Source: Priestia abyssalis (GTDB lineage: Bacteria > Bacillota > Bacilli > Bacillales > Bacillaceae_H). Taken from it: DNA of 64,000 nucleotides. Position 1 is the first letter of the stretch. Each line of letters starts with the position of its first letter. Both the position numbers and the translations under genes were made by a program. Under the pieces are notes generated by a model. That model did no database searches. It worked only from the letters and a program-made list of their open reading frames with translations, and was not told the DNA's origin. The stretch spans positions 158,458-222,457 of the forward strand of contig NZ_KV917369.1 of NCBI RefSeq assembly GCF_002019595.1. The letters run 5' to 3'. Positions 46,680 through 57,129 of this stretch are shown here, in pieces.

Positions 46680-47114
46680 TTACGCTCCTTTGCGAATGTT
46701 TTTAAAGATCATGACATGACAAACAAGGATGAGGATGAATGCTGTAAACGCTAAGAATGGAATGGTTATGAACCCTAACCAATTGATATATTCTCCTGTA
46801 CAAGGAACGACCCCACACGAGATGGAACGGTCTCCGATGAATGATATTTTTTGGATGGAATAGTGGTATAAGGAAATCATGCTTCCAATCACTGATAAAG
46901 GTAAAGTGTATTTATATACTTCATAATCTTTTTTTGCGTAAGAAATTCCAAGAATGATGACAAGCGGGTACATGAAAATCCGTTGAAACCAGCATAATTC
47001 ACAAGGTATGTACTGCAGAATTTCAGAAAAAAATAAACTCCCCATTGTAGCGATAAAGGAGACAATCCAAGAAAAGAATAGCCATGACTCAATTTGACGT
47101 TTGTTAGACTCCAC
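46680..47114 (-). CDS. bdbC: DsbB/BdbC-family disulfide oxidoreductase
   Basis: A 144-residue, four-span quinone reductase. The first cysteine pair is in PCELCWFQRIFMYPL and the second in SCGVVPCTGEYINWLGFITIP, the family layout of BdbB/BdbC. It passes electrons from the partner thioredoxin-like protein to quinone. ATG 47114 has GGGAGTTTAG upstream. Operon with the next gene (6-base gap). BdbB versus BdbC cannot be told from sequence alone. Confidence 0.87.
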   Translation of the reverse strand: MESNKRQIESWLFFSWIVSFIATMGSLFFSEILQYIPCELCWFQRIFMYPLVIILGISYAKKDYEVYKYTLPLSVIGSMISLYHYSIQKISFIGDRSISCGVVPCTGEYINWLGFITIPFLAFTAFILILVCHVMIFKNIRKGA

Positions 47115-47341
47115 CTAAACTCCCTCACAATCTGTAAACTCTCTAGGAAAATTATAGAGGACAATATTTAGAATGTAAAATATTCAACAGTTGTACAAGT
47201 TGGAAAGAGCATCTTTTGAACGCAGCTGTCGAAAGTAATTATAATATTTGTAATTTTTTGACTTGTTTAGTCTAAAGCCTTTTATTACCAATTATCCTCC
47301 TTTATAATTCCTCTATGTACAGAGAAAAAGGGGGATAAAAA

Positions 47342-48481
47342 GTGAGAAAGCTAGTGTTTGGTCTAATCTTAGCAGTCTTGATGATTTTTTGTACAACCCC
47401 GGCGGCATTTGCAGCAAGCAAGAACCAGTTGATTATTATCAACAAGTCAACAAATAAATTGGCATTCTTTGAGAATGGAAAACTAGTCAAAACATTTAGT
47501 GTAGCAACAGGAAGAAAAGATAGTTATACTCCTGAAGGAACTTTTAATATAGTAAATAAAATTAAAAACCGTCCTTATTATAAAGGAGGTATACCAGGAG
47601 GAGATCCGCGCAATCCGCTTGGAGATAGATGGCTCGGTTTAAATGCACGAGGTACATATGGAACAACATACGCCATTCATGGGAACAGCAACCCGAGTTC
47701 CATTGGGAAATATGTGAGTTCAGGGTGCGTTCGAATGTATGATGAGGACGTAAGATGGTTATTCAGTCAAGTTGAACTGCAAACGAAAGTCATCATCGGG
47801 CAATTTAAATCTCAGGCTTTTGAAACGGTTGCCAATAAACACGGTTATGCAGCGAAAAGTGTTTCAGCCCCCCATGTCTGTAAAGGAATCTGTTTTGAAG
47901 GAAGAGAATTATCGAAAGGGCAGCTCGGTTTTGTGACGATTAAAAAGCCAATGACACTCTTGAAGAAAAACGAAAGCGGAAAATATGAAGTGACCAGCAC
48001 GACATTACAGCCGGGAGCTGTGTACAAGGTATACAATGTCGATACAAAAATAGGAGCGGTAGACATCGGTGGAGGCGTGATAGATCATAATCTGGCTCGC
48101 ATTAAAGTCGATTATTTACCAAAAGAAATCATTCAAAAAGTAGAACAATATTTTGCACCTAAGACACCGCCTGTTGCAAACCCTCCAGCATGTAAAGGGG
48201 TTTGTTTTGAAGGGAAAGAGTTGTCAAAAGGTCAAATTGGTTTTGTGGAGATAAAGAAACCGATGACCTTGTTGAAGAAAAATGCAACCGGCAAATATGA
48301 AGTGACTACCACGATGTTGCAGCCAGGGGCGGTTTACAAAGTATACAATGTAGATACAAAAATAGGAGCGGTAGACATCGGTGGAGGCGTAGTGGATTTA
48401 AACCTTGACCGCATTTATATTAGCTACTTGCCAACAGCTGTCATTGAAAAAGCTAATGAATATTTTGGAACGAAGAGATAG
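47342..48481 (+). CDS. L,D-transpeptidase with duplicated C-terminal module
   Basis: A 379-residue exported wall enzyme. A signal peptide (about 1-25, ending AAFAA) precedes a YkuD catalytic domain (about 28-155) with AIHGNSNPSSIGKYVSSGCVR, the HX-SGC active site whose Cys attacks the stem peptide. Two copies of a module of about 95 residues follow (about 180-275 and 284-379), each starting CKGxCFEGxELSKGQ and containing KKPMTLLKKN and YKVYNVDTKIGAVDIGGG. The modules are probably wall-binding or structural. GTG 47342 has AAAGGGGG upstream. Monocistronic with its own terminator. Confidence 0.9.
   Translation: MRKLVFGLILAVLMIFCTTPAAFAASKNQLIIINKSTNKLAFFENGKLVKTFSVATGRKDSYTPEGTFNIVNKIKNRPYYKGGIPGGDPRNPLGDRWLGLNARGTYGTTYAIHGNSNPSSIGKYVSSGCVRMYDEDVRWLFSQVELQTKVIIGQFKSQAFETVANKHGYAAKSVSAPHVCKGICFEGRELSKGQLGFVTIKKPMTLLKKNESGKYEVTSTTLQPGAVYKVYNVDTKIGAVDIGGGVIDHNLARIKVDYLPKEIIQKVEQYFAPKTPPVANPPACKGVCFEGKELSKGQIGFVEIKKPMTLLKKNATGKYEVTTTMLQPGAVYKVYNVDTKIGAVDIGGGVVDLNLDRIYISYLPTAVIEKANEYFGTKR
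47879..48478 (+). repeat. tandem in-frame duplication inside the transpeptidase gene
   Basis: Two direct repeats of about 290 bases, period 312 bases (104 codons), start at 47879 and 48191. A stretch of about 40 bases, from TACAATGT into GGTGGAGGCGT, is almost unchanged between copies, which points to recent duplication or gene conversion. Confidence 0.85.
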
Positions 48482-48483
48482 AA

Positions 48484-48533
48484 AAAGGCCGTCTGCGAAA
48501 TCGGATACAACCAGGATTTCGCAGGCGGTCTTT
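48484..48533 (+). terminator. transpeptidase gene terminator
   Basis: AAAGGCCGTCTGCGAAATC and GATTTCGCAGGCGGTCTTT form an almost perfect 19-base stem. Confidence 0.88.
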
Positions 48534-48671
48534 CCATTATGAAGGTCGAGTGCTGCTTAATATGAGAAAAAGCAGCAAAAATAAAATGTACGCTCTTGTC
48601 ATAATTAGGTTTAACTGTAAAGAGTTTAGGGAAAAAGAAAAAAAGATAGACTAAAAGGGGTTGCTATAGAC

Positions 48672-50213
48672 GTGTCAACGATTGACTTATCGAAATTCGA
48701 AAAGAAAATAATTCTTCGTAATATTAAACATGCAGACATAGATGAAATTATTGAATTACAGAAAATTTGCTTTCCCGGAATGATTCCATGGGAGAAAGAG
48801 CAGCTTGAGAGCCATTTGGCTATTTTTTCAGAAGGTCAAATTTGTGTGGAATATGAGGGGAAAATCATCGGTTCTTGCTCCAGCTTAATTGTCAACTTCG
48901 ATGAATATGATGACCAGCATACATGGGATGACATTACGGATGAAGGGTATATCACTAATCATAATCCTGATGGCTACAATTTATATGGTATAGAAGTGAT
49001 GGTTCATCCTGCTTATAGAGGTATGAAGATAGGCCGCCGTCTATATGAAGCACGAGAAGAGTTGGCACGCGAGATGAATTTAAAAAGCATCATCATTGGA
49101 GGAAGAATTCCCAATTATCACAAATATGCCGAAGAATTCTCGCCGCGGCAATATGTTCAGCAGGTGATGAAGCATAAAATTTACGATCCTGTTTTAACAT
49201 TCCAGCTTCGGAACGGCTTTACTTTAATGCGAATCAATAGAGGGTATTTGCCGGATGATGCAGCTTCTAATAAATACGCAACATTAATGGAGTGGAACAA
49301 TGTTGATTATGTACCCACATCCAAACGCCACTTTAGAACCGCTTTTCCTGTTCGCATTTGCGTTGTCCAGTATATGATGAAACAAATTAATTCATTTGAA
49401 GAGTTCGCTACACAAGTGGAGTATTACACAGATGTTGCATATGATGCAGGATCAGATTTTTGTGTATTTCCAGAAATATTTACCACACAGCTTATGTCGT
49501 TTCTAAATGAAAAGATTCCGAGCAAGGCTGTACAAAAAGTGGCGGGATTTACGGAACAATACATTGAATTGTTTACAAGTCTTGCGGTCAAATACAATGT
49601 GAACATCATTGGCGGATCTCACTTTGTGGAAGAAGAAGACGGCATCTACAATATTGCTTATTTATTTCGCCGTGACGGAACGATTGAGAAGCAATATAAA
49701 GTGCATATTACACCAAATGAGAGGAAATGGTGGGGGATCAGCCGCGGAGATAAAGTAGAAGTCTTTGATACAGACTGCGGAAAAATTGCCATTCAAATTT
49801 GCTATGATATCGAGTTCCCGGAATTAGCCCGCATCGCCACTGAAAGAGGGGCGAATATTATTTTTACACCGTTTTGTACGGAAGATCGCCAAGGCTATTT
49901 GAGAGTTCGTTATTGTGCGCAGGCAAGGGCCGTAGAAAATCAAATTTACACAGTGATTGCGGGAACGGTCGGTAACTTGCCTCAAGTAGAAAACATGGAT
50001 ATCCAGTATGCAAAGTCAGCCATTTTTGCTCCTTCCGATTTTGAATTTGCCCGTGATGGGATCGTGGGAGAGTGCAATGATAACATCGAGATGGTCGTCA
50101 TCGGCGATGTAGATTTAGAGATTTTACGGAGGCAGCGTCAATCAGGAACGGTTCGCCAATTGAAGGATCGCCGTCATGATATATATAGCATTCAATATAA
50201 AAAATCGACATAA
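48672..50213 (+). CDS. yhcX: GNAT acetyltransferase-nitrilase fusion (YhcX)
   Basis: A 513-residue two-domain protein with the same length as B. subtilis YhcX. The first 200 residues are a GNAT domain (YGIEVMVHPAYRGMKIGRRLYEAREELA with the acetyl-CoA loop). After a linker, a carbon-nitrogen hydrolase domain (about 225-505) shows Glu in FCVFPEIFTTQL, Lys in EKQYKVHITPNE and Cys in IAIQICYDIEFPELA. It probably acylates or deacylates a small amide in two steps; the substrate is unknown. GTG 48672 has AAAAGGGG upstream at long spacing. A single-domain paralogue lies at 39898-40752. Confidence 0.92.
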   Translation: MSTIDLSKFEKKIILRNIKHADIDEIIELQKICFPGMIPWEKEQLESHLAIFSEGQICVEYEGKIIGSCSSLIVNFDEYDDQHTWDDITDEGYITNHNPDGYNLYGIEVMVHPAYRGMKIGRRLYEAREELAREMNLKSIIIGGRIPNYHKYAEEFSPRQYVQQVMKHKIYDPVLTFQLRNGFTLMRINRGYLPDDAASNKYATLMEWNNVDYVPTSKRHFRTAFPVRICVVQYMMKQINSFEEFATQVEYYTDVAYDAGSDFCVFPEIFTTQLMSFLNEKIPSKAVQKVAGFTEQYIELFTSLAVKYNVNIIGGSHFVEEEDGIYNIAYLFRRDGTIEKQYKVHITPNERKWWGISRGDKVEVFDTDCGKIAIQICYDIEFPELARIATERGANIIFTPFCTEDRQGYLRVRYCAQARAVENQIYTVIAGTVGNLPQVENMDIQYAKSAIFAPSDFEFARDGIVGECNDNIEMVVIGDVDLEILRRQRQSGTVRQLKDRRHDIYSIQYKKST

Positions 50214-50218
50214 ACAAA

Positions 50219-50252
50219 TAGACAGGGGCAAAAAGCGCCCCTGTCTATTTGT
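50219..50252 (+). terminator. yhcX terminator
   Basis: ATAGACAGGGGC and GCCCCTGTCTAT arms around AAAAAGC, then TTGTTT. Confidence 0.88.
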
Positions 50253-50430
50253 TTATGCCAAGAATTTTTTAAGTTTATTCGAGGTGAAATAACAGAAAAT
50301 ATGAAATAAATTAACGTAGCGGAGATTGAACTTGTCGGGTTTAAGCCATATAATTCATGAAACGACATGGATAATTATGCTCGTTTTGATTACACTGTCA
50401 GTATATTAATTTTTAAATGGAGTGAGTGAG

Positions 50431-50982
50431 ATGGCTTTTGATGGACAGCAGATTTTGCCTGCGGTGAGAGATATGAAGCAGCTTGAGAAATTTTTGGAAA
50501 GCGATTATAAATACGGTGTTCTTTTAGATAGCCATCTTGGTCAGCTAAAGGGAATCATGAATGCAGTGAAAAGGGTGAACAAGGAGCTGCTTTTACATGT
50601 GGATTTGATTCAAGGTTTAAAGCATGATGAGTATGCGGTTGAGTTTTTATGTCAGGAATTAAAGCCGGCAGGCATTATTTCAACGCGCTCCAGTGTCATT
50701 ATGAAGGCGAAACAAAAGGGTGTATATGCGATTCAGCGCGTGTTCTTATTAGATAGTACGGCCCTGGAAAAAAGTTACCATTTACTTCAAAAAATAAAGC
50801 CTGATTATATTGAAATCCTTCCGGGCATTATTCCTTCCCTTATTCAAGAGGTTTATCAGAAAACTGACATTCCTGTATTAGCAGGCGGTTTAATCCGGAG
50901 CGAGCAAGATGTAGCGGAAGCATTGAGGGCGGGAGCGACGGCTGTTACAACTTCAAAGAGAGACTTATGGAAGAACTATTAG
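50431..50982 (+). CDS. glpP: glycerol operon antiterminator GlpP
   Basis: An RNA-binding regulator that, with glycerol-3-phosphate, prevents early termination in glp leaders. The 183-residue TIM-barrel-like protein has [46 protein letters not shown] and [14 protein letters not shown], then [14 protein letters not shown], all typical of GlpP. ATG 50431 has GGAGTGAG upstream. Its targets, hairpin leaders before glpK (51062) and glpD (52930), lie directly downstream. Confidence 0.93.
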   Translation: MAFDGQQILPAVRDMKQLEKFLESDYKYGVLLDSHLGQLKGIMNAVKRVNKELLLHVDLIQGLKHDEYAVEFLCQELKPAGIISTRSSVIMKAKQKGVYAIQRVFLLDSTALEKSYHLLQKIKPDYIEILPGIIPSLIQEVYQKTDIPVLAGGLIRSEQDVAEALRAGATAVTTSKRDLWKNY

Positions 50983-50997
50983 GTAAACATGCTGTAG

Positions 50998-52632
<1,635 letters not shown>

Positions 52633-52689
52633 AAGAAATTTCGATTCGGGAAGATTATCTTCTGTTCATGCAGTATGAAACAAAGGAAT

Positions 52690-52855
52690 CTTTTGGGTGA
52701 GTAGTGGCTGTCCCATAAGTTTTAAACAAGCTGAAACAATGATTTTTTACTGAAAGGACTCGTCGCTGAATCCTTGATTTTACTGGATTTTCATGACGGG
52801 TCCTTTCAGGAGAATGACTCAAAAGGTATGAAAAGCATACCTTTTGAGTCATTCT
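52690..52855. repeat. composite intergenic repeat, copy 3 (inverted: B then A)
   Basis: Hairpin B (52750-52809): CTGAAAGGACTCGTC with GACGGGTCCTTTCAG, inner AATCC/GGATT, loop TTGATTTTACT. Hairpin A (52811-52855): perfect 20-base arms AGAATGACTCAAAAGGTATG and complement around AAAAG. The 60 bases before B (from about 52690, with GGCTGTCCCATAAGT) resemble the tail beyond B in copies 2 and 4. It lies between glpK and glpD and may end the glpK transcript. Confidence 0.85.
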
Positions 52856-52887
52856 CTAAATTTTTTCTACTATTTTCAACTGATGTA

Positions 52888-52988
52888 TGTTATAATTTAA
52901 TCAAGTTAATAATTTGGCTGGAGAAACGGAGAGACCACAAACCCCTTATATCGATTAAAAGATATAAGGATGTTTGTGGTCTCTTTTT
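52888..52988 (+). promoter_or_regulatory. glpD promoter and GlpP-responsive leader terminator
   Basis: TGTTATAAT (52888-52896) is an extended -10 box. The leader then forms a long hairpin: GAGACCACAAAC (52931-52942) with GTTTGTGGTCTC (52972-52983), and inside it CCTTATATC with GATATAAGG, followed by TTTTT. This matches the glpD leader of B. subtilis, where GlpP and glycerol-3-phosphate relieve termination. Confidence 0.88.
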
Positions 52989-53061
52989 CGTTTGGTTTAA
53001 AGGAAGCGTTTGCACAAGCTTTCAGACGTTAAATATTGAACGATCAATGGAGGGATTTATA

Positions 53062-54747
53062 ATGGCTATGACATTTTCGAGTGAAAAACGTACAAATATT
53101 TTAAAACAAATGGAAAAAGAAACTTATGATCTTCTTGTTATCGGAGGAGGCATTACAGGATGCGGGATTGCGCTGGATGCAACAACTAGGGGGATGAAAA
53201 CAGCGTTAGTGGAAATGCAGGATTTTGCGGCAGGAACATCAAGTCGTTCGACAAAGCTCGTTCATGGAGGATTGCGTTATTTAAAACAATTTGAAGTGAA
53301 AATGGTAGCGGAAGTTGGAAAGGAGCGCGCCATTGTATATGAAAATGGCCCCCATGTGACAACACCTGAATGGATGCTTTTACCCATGCATAAAGGGGGA
53401 ACATTCGGCAAGTTTTCCACCTCTATCGGTTTATTGGTCTACGACTATTTAGCAGGTGTAAAAAGAAGCGAAAGAAGATCTATGTTAAGTGCAAATGAAA
53501 CATTGAAAAGAGAACCGCTTGTAAAGTCAGCCGGATTAAAAGGCGGCGGCTATTATGTGGAATATAAAACCGATGATGCCCGTTTAACCATTGAAGTTAT
53601 AAAGGAAGCCGTACAGCACGGGGCTGACGCGTTGAATTATACAAAAGTGGAAGAATTCATTTATGAGAGCGGTAAAGTAATAGGAGCCGTCCTTGTTGAT
53701 CAGATTTCCAAAAAAACGTATAAAGTGTATGCCAAAAAAATTGTGAATGCAGCAGGACCTTGGGTCGATACGCTTCGTGAAAAAGACGGTTCCAAAACAG
53801 GTAAATCCCTGCAATTAACAAAAGGAATCCACCTTGTTATTGATCAAAAACGTTTTCCTTTAAAACAAGCAATATATTTTGATACAGCAGATGGGAGAAT
53901 GGTATTTGCCATTCCAAGAGATGGAAAAACATATGTGGGCACAACAGATACGGTTTATAGAGAGGACATTGCACACCCTCGTATGACAACAGCGGACCGC
54001 CAATACGTAATTGATGCTATCAACTATATGTTCCCATCTGTAAATATTGGAGTAAAAGACATAGAATCCAGCTGGACAGGGTTGCGTCCGCTTATTCATG
54101 AAGATGGAAAAGACCCTTCCGAAATTTCGCGCAAAGATGAGATTTGGACGTCAGAATCCGGCCTGATTACGATTGCGGGAGGTAAACTCACAGGCTACCG
54201 TAAAATGGCGGAAATCGTATTGGATCTCGTCGCTAAACAATTTAAACAAGAGTCAGGGAAGAGTTTTTCGGCTTGTCAAACAAAAACGATGCCGATTTCT
54301 GGAGGGCATATAGGAGGGGCTAAAAATCTTCCTGCGTTTATCGAAGAAAAAGCAAAAATCGGTACACATCTTGGCTTATCCAGAGAAGAAGCATTAAAGC
54401 TGACAAAACGCTATGGTTCCAATATAGAGCGAGTATATGAGTATTCAAAAGCATATGTGACAGAAGCAAAAGAAAGCGGATTGCCGTTATACGTATTTTT
54501 GCAGATCGCTTATGCGATGAAAGAAGAAATGGTAACTAAACCTATCGATTTTTTCATTCGCCGAACAGGGGCCCTCTTTTTTGATATTAACTGGGTGAAG
54601 GCGTGGAAAGATGAAGTGGTGGATTATATGGCCAATGATTTAAAATGGTCTTTTGAACAAAAAATGATGTATAAAAAAGAGTTGGAAAAACACTTGCATG
54701 ACGCGGTTGTAACGGTGGAAGAAGAGACGACAGAAAAGGTAAGTTAA
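53062..54747 (+). CDS. glpD: glycerol-3-phosphate dehydrogenase GlpD (aerobic, FAD)
   Basis: Oxidises glycerol-3-phosphate to dihydroxyacetone phosphate at the membrane and feeds electrons to quinone. The 561-residue protein has the FAD-binding YDLLVIGGGITGCGIALDA, SSRSTKLVHGGLRYLKQFE, NAAGPWVD, and YVGTTDTVY with the substrate-site GLRPL and GGKLTGYRKMAE. ATG 53062 has GGAGGG upstream; earlier in-frame codons cover the leader hairpin. Completes the glp set. Confidence 0.95.
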   Translation: MAMTFSSEKRTNILKQMEKETYDLLVIGGGITGCGIALDATTRGMKTALVEMQDFAAGTSSRSTKLVHGGLRYLKQFEVKMVAEVGKERAIVYENGPHVTTPEWMLLPMHKGGTFGKFSTSIGLLVYDYLAGVKRSERRSMLSANETLKREPLVKSAGLKGGGYYVEYKTDDARLTIEVIKEAVQHGADALNYTKVEEFIYESGKVIGAVLVDQISKKTYKVYAKKIVNAAGPWVDTLREKDGSKTGKSLQLTKGIHLVIDQKRFPLKQAIYFDTADGRMVFAIPRDGKTYVGTTDTVYREDIAHPRMTTADRQYVIDAINYMFPSVNIGVKDIESSWTGLRPLIHEDGKDPSEISRKDEIWTSESGLITIAGGKLTGYRKMAEIVLDLVAKQFKQESGKSFSACQTKTMPISGGHIGGAKNLPAFIEEKAKIGTHLGLSREEALKLTKRYGSNIERVYEYSKAYVTEAKESGLPLYVFLQIAYAMKEEMVTKPIDFFIRRTGALFFDINWVKAWKDEVVDYMANDLKWSFEQKMMYKKELEKHLHDAVVTVEEETTEKVS

Positions 54748-54800
54748 CGAGCTTGATGTGTTATGATAAAATCAGTTTGGCATATAAGTTTACGTAAAGA

Positions 54801-54836
54801 ATTGGAGATGGATGCTTTTATCCATCTCCAATTTGT
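54801..54836 (+). terminator. glpD terminator
   Basis: ATTGGAGATGGAT and ATCCATCTCCAAT, perfect 13-base arms around GCTTT, then TTGTTG. Confidence 0.85.
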
Positions 54837-54950
54837 TGCTTATAAGCAGGATAAATCATTCTTATGAATGAGTATTAAAGATAATTAAAAGCAGGAAGAT
54901 GTGTTTTTTTGTAGAAATGGTTTTGAAGAAAGCATGTTATAACGTTTTGT

Positions 54951-55003
54951 GAGGGGGTGACCCAAAAGGGGAGAAATTCCCTTTTGGGCTACCCCCTCTT
55001 CTT
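54951..55003 (+). repeat. hairpin A-like element before pgcA
   Basis: GAGGGGGTgaCCCAAAAGGG (54951-54970) pairs with CCCTTTTGGGctACCCCCTC (54979-54998), then TTCTTT. The GACCCAAAAGGG core is the same as hairpin A of the composite repeats, but no hairpin B is next to it. May act as a terminator or attenuator in front of pgcA. Confidence 0.7.
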
Positions 55004-55034
55004 TAAACTTATCTTCTGTCGGAGGGATTTTTGT

Positions 55035-56789
55035 ATGAGTTGGATGAAAAAGTACGAACTTTGGGAACAAGAGGAAAATCTAGATCAAGAAATGCGTAAT
55101 TTATTGATAGAAATGAAAAATGACGAAAAGCAGTTGGAAGACTGTTTTTATAAAGAGTTGGAATTCGGTACAGGAGGTATGCGCGGTGAAATCGGGGTTG
55201 GTACGAATCGCATGAATTTATATACGGTTCGTAAAGCTGCAAGAGGGTTTGCGAACTACATCGAATCATTTGGTGAAGAAGCGAAAAAACGCGGCGTCGT
55301 CATTGCCTACGATTCAAGACATAAATCACCGGAGTTTGCGATGGAATCAGCGAAGGCTTTAGCTTCGCAAGGGGTTCAAGCATATGTATTTGACGAGCTT
55401 CGTCCCACTCCCGAGCTTTCTTATGCTGTGCGCCATTTGAATGCAGTTGGAGGTATTGTCATTACAGCGAGCCACAATCCTCCTGAATACAATGGATTCA
55501 AGGTGTATGGTTCAGATGGAGGGCAGCTCCCTCCAGGTCCCGCTGATGAACTAGTGAAAGAAGTCAATAAAATTGAAAATGAGCTTACGATTCATGTGGA
55601 CGATGAACAATCCTTAAAGAAAAAGGGGTTGATTAAAATCATTGGCCGCGAAATTGATGAAGCATATAATGAAAAGCTTCTTACCATCTCGGTCAATCCT
55701 TCTCTTGCACAAGAAATCGGCGATGAGTTGAAAATTGTATTTACACCGCTTCATGGCACAGCGAATAAATCGGTACGAAAAGCATTGCAATCTTTAGGAT
55801 ATAAGAATGTAGTCGTGGTCAAAGAACAAGAACTTCCAGACGCCGATTTTTCCACTGTGAAGTCACCTAACCCTGAAGAAGCAACGGCATTTGAATATGC
55901 GATTAAAGAAGGCAAGAAGATTGATGCTGACATTTTAATCGCCACAGATCCGGATGCGGACCGTTTAGGGGTAGCGGTAAAGGATGAAAGCGGGGAATAT
56001 GTACTTCTTACAGGAAACCAAACCGGAGCGATTCTGCTGCATTATTTATTGTCACAGCGAAAAGAAAAAGGGGCATTGCCGACAAACGGAGTTATGTTAA
56101 AAACCATTGTCACATCAGAAATTGGCCGAGCCATTGCTGATTCGTTTGGAGTCAAGACTATAGATACGTTGACGGGCTTCAAATTTATCGGTGAAAAAAT
56201 TAAAGAGTATGAACAAACCGGTGAATATGTATTCCAGTTCGGCTATGAGGAAAGCTACGGCTATTTAATCGGTGACTTTGCCCGTGATAAAGATGCTGTA
56301 CAAGCCGTTTTATTGGCTGTAGAGGTATGCGCTTACTATAAAAAACAAGGGATGACGCTTTATCAAGCTCTTCACCAAATTTTTGAAACGTATGGTTATT
56401 ACCGTGAGGGATTGAAATCTTTAACGTTGAAAGGAAAAGAAGGAGCAGAGCAGATCCAATATATCTTATCTTCTTTCCGTCAAAATCCTCCAGCCGTAGT
56501 CGGGAACCAAAAGATTGTGTTACAGGAAGACTATAAAACGAGTGAACGAATCAATTTGGAAACAAAGGAAAAAGTAGAGATTCTTTTACCAACATCCAAT
56601 GTGTTAAAGTACTTTTTAGAAGATGGATCATGGTTCTGCTTGCGTCCTTCTGGAACAGAGCCGAAAGTAAAGTTTTACTTTGGTGTAAAAGCAAATAGTC
56701 AAAAGCAAAGCGCTGATAAGTTGGAAGCAATTGAAAAAGATTTAATGAAGCGAGTGAATGAGCTGGCGGAAGCTGCTTCAAAAGCGTGA
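55035..56789 (+). CDS. pgcA: alpha-phosphoglucomutase PgcA (YhxB)
   Basis: Interconverts glucose-6-phosphate and glucose-1-phosphate for UDP-glucose, lipoteichoic acid anchor and wall teichoic acid glucosylation. The 584 residues include the phosphoserine loop [21 protein letters not shown], the metal loop [14 protein letters not shown], the sugar loop [12 protein letters not shown] and the phosphate loop [21 protein letters not shown] 55035 has GGAGGGAT upstream; 26 earlier codons overlap the hairpin. Same position after glpD as yhxB in B. subtilis. Confidence 0.95.
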   Translation: MSWMKKYELWEQEENLDQEMRNLLIEMKNDEKQLEDCFYKELEFGTGGMRGEIGVGTNRMNLYTVRKAARGFANYIESFGEEAKKRGVVIAYDSRHKSPEFAMESAKALASQGVQAYVFDELRPTPELSYAVRHLNAVGGIVITASHNPPEYNGFKVYGSDGGQLPPGPADELVKEVNKIENELTIHVDDEQSLKKKGLIKIIGREIDEAYNEKLLTISVNPSLAQEIGDELKIVFTPLHGTANKSVRKALQSLGYKNVVVVKEQELPDADFSTVKSPNPEEATAFEYAIKEGKKIDADILIATDPDADRLGVAVKDESGEYVLLTGNQTGAILLHYLLSQRKEKGALPTNGVMLKTIVTSEIGRAIADSFGVKTIDTLTGFKFIGEKIKEYEQTGEYVFQFGYEESYGYLIGDFARDKDAVQAVLLAVEVCAYYKKQGMTLYQALHQIFETYGYYREGLKSLTLKGKEGAEQIQYILSSFRQNPPAVVGNQKIVLQEDYKTSERINLETKEKVEILLPTSNVLKYFLEDGSWFCLRPSGTEPKVKFYFGVKANSQKQSADKLEAIEKDLMKRVNELAEAASKA

Positions 56790-56822
56790 TAAGATACAAG
56801 TTAGCTGGCATTTTTATTTACT

Positions 56823-56897
56823 AAACAAATGTTTAATTAGATAGCCTTATTGCAAGTGATTACGAGCGGCTCGTCTTTTTAAACAAATGTTTGATTA
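56823..56897 (+). repeat. pair of AAACAAATGTTT repeats
   Basis: AAACAAATGTTTAATTA (56823) and AAACAAATGTTTGATTA (56881) are direct repeats 58 bases apart downstream of pgcA. Each has AAACA/TGTTT symmetry typical of a dimer-binding site. The reverse complement of the core occurs at 32228-32239. Confidence 0.5.
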
Positions 56898-56906
56898 AAA
56901 TTTTTA

Positions 56907-57011
56907 GAGGATGACTCAAAGGTATGAAAAGTATGCCTTTAAGTCATCTTCTTCAAAGGGCCCGTCATGAGAATCCAATAAAATTAAGGATTCAGTGACG
57001 GGTCCTTTCAG
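56907..57011. repeat. composite intergenic repeat, copy 4 (hairpins A+B)
   Basis: Hairpin A (56907-56950): AGGATGACTCAAAGGTATG with an imperfect complement. Hairpin B (56955-57011): AAAGGGCCCGTCA with TGACGGGTCCTTT, inner GAATCC/GGATTC, loop AATAAAATTAA. Similar sequence continues after B as AGTAAAAAATAAGTTTCTG, as in the other copies. Between pgcA and the YhcY-like kinase gene. Confidence 0.8.
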
Positions 57012-57129
57012 TAAAAAATAAGTTTCTGCGGCTTTAGATGGAGTCTGTATGAGGCGATAATCCGACAGTACTTAATAAGACTGTTTGCTATAATGAAAAT
57101 AAAGGAAATTTCCATCAATGGGAGTGTTA

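Noticed and set aside
53005..53025. Possible cre site GAAGCGTTTGCAC upstream of glpD
   Set aside because: It fails at several fixed positions of the consensus (TG and the W positions); the glpD leader antiterminator already explains regulation.
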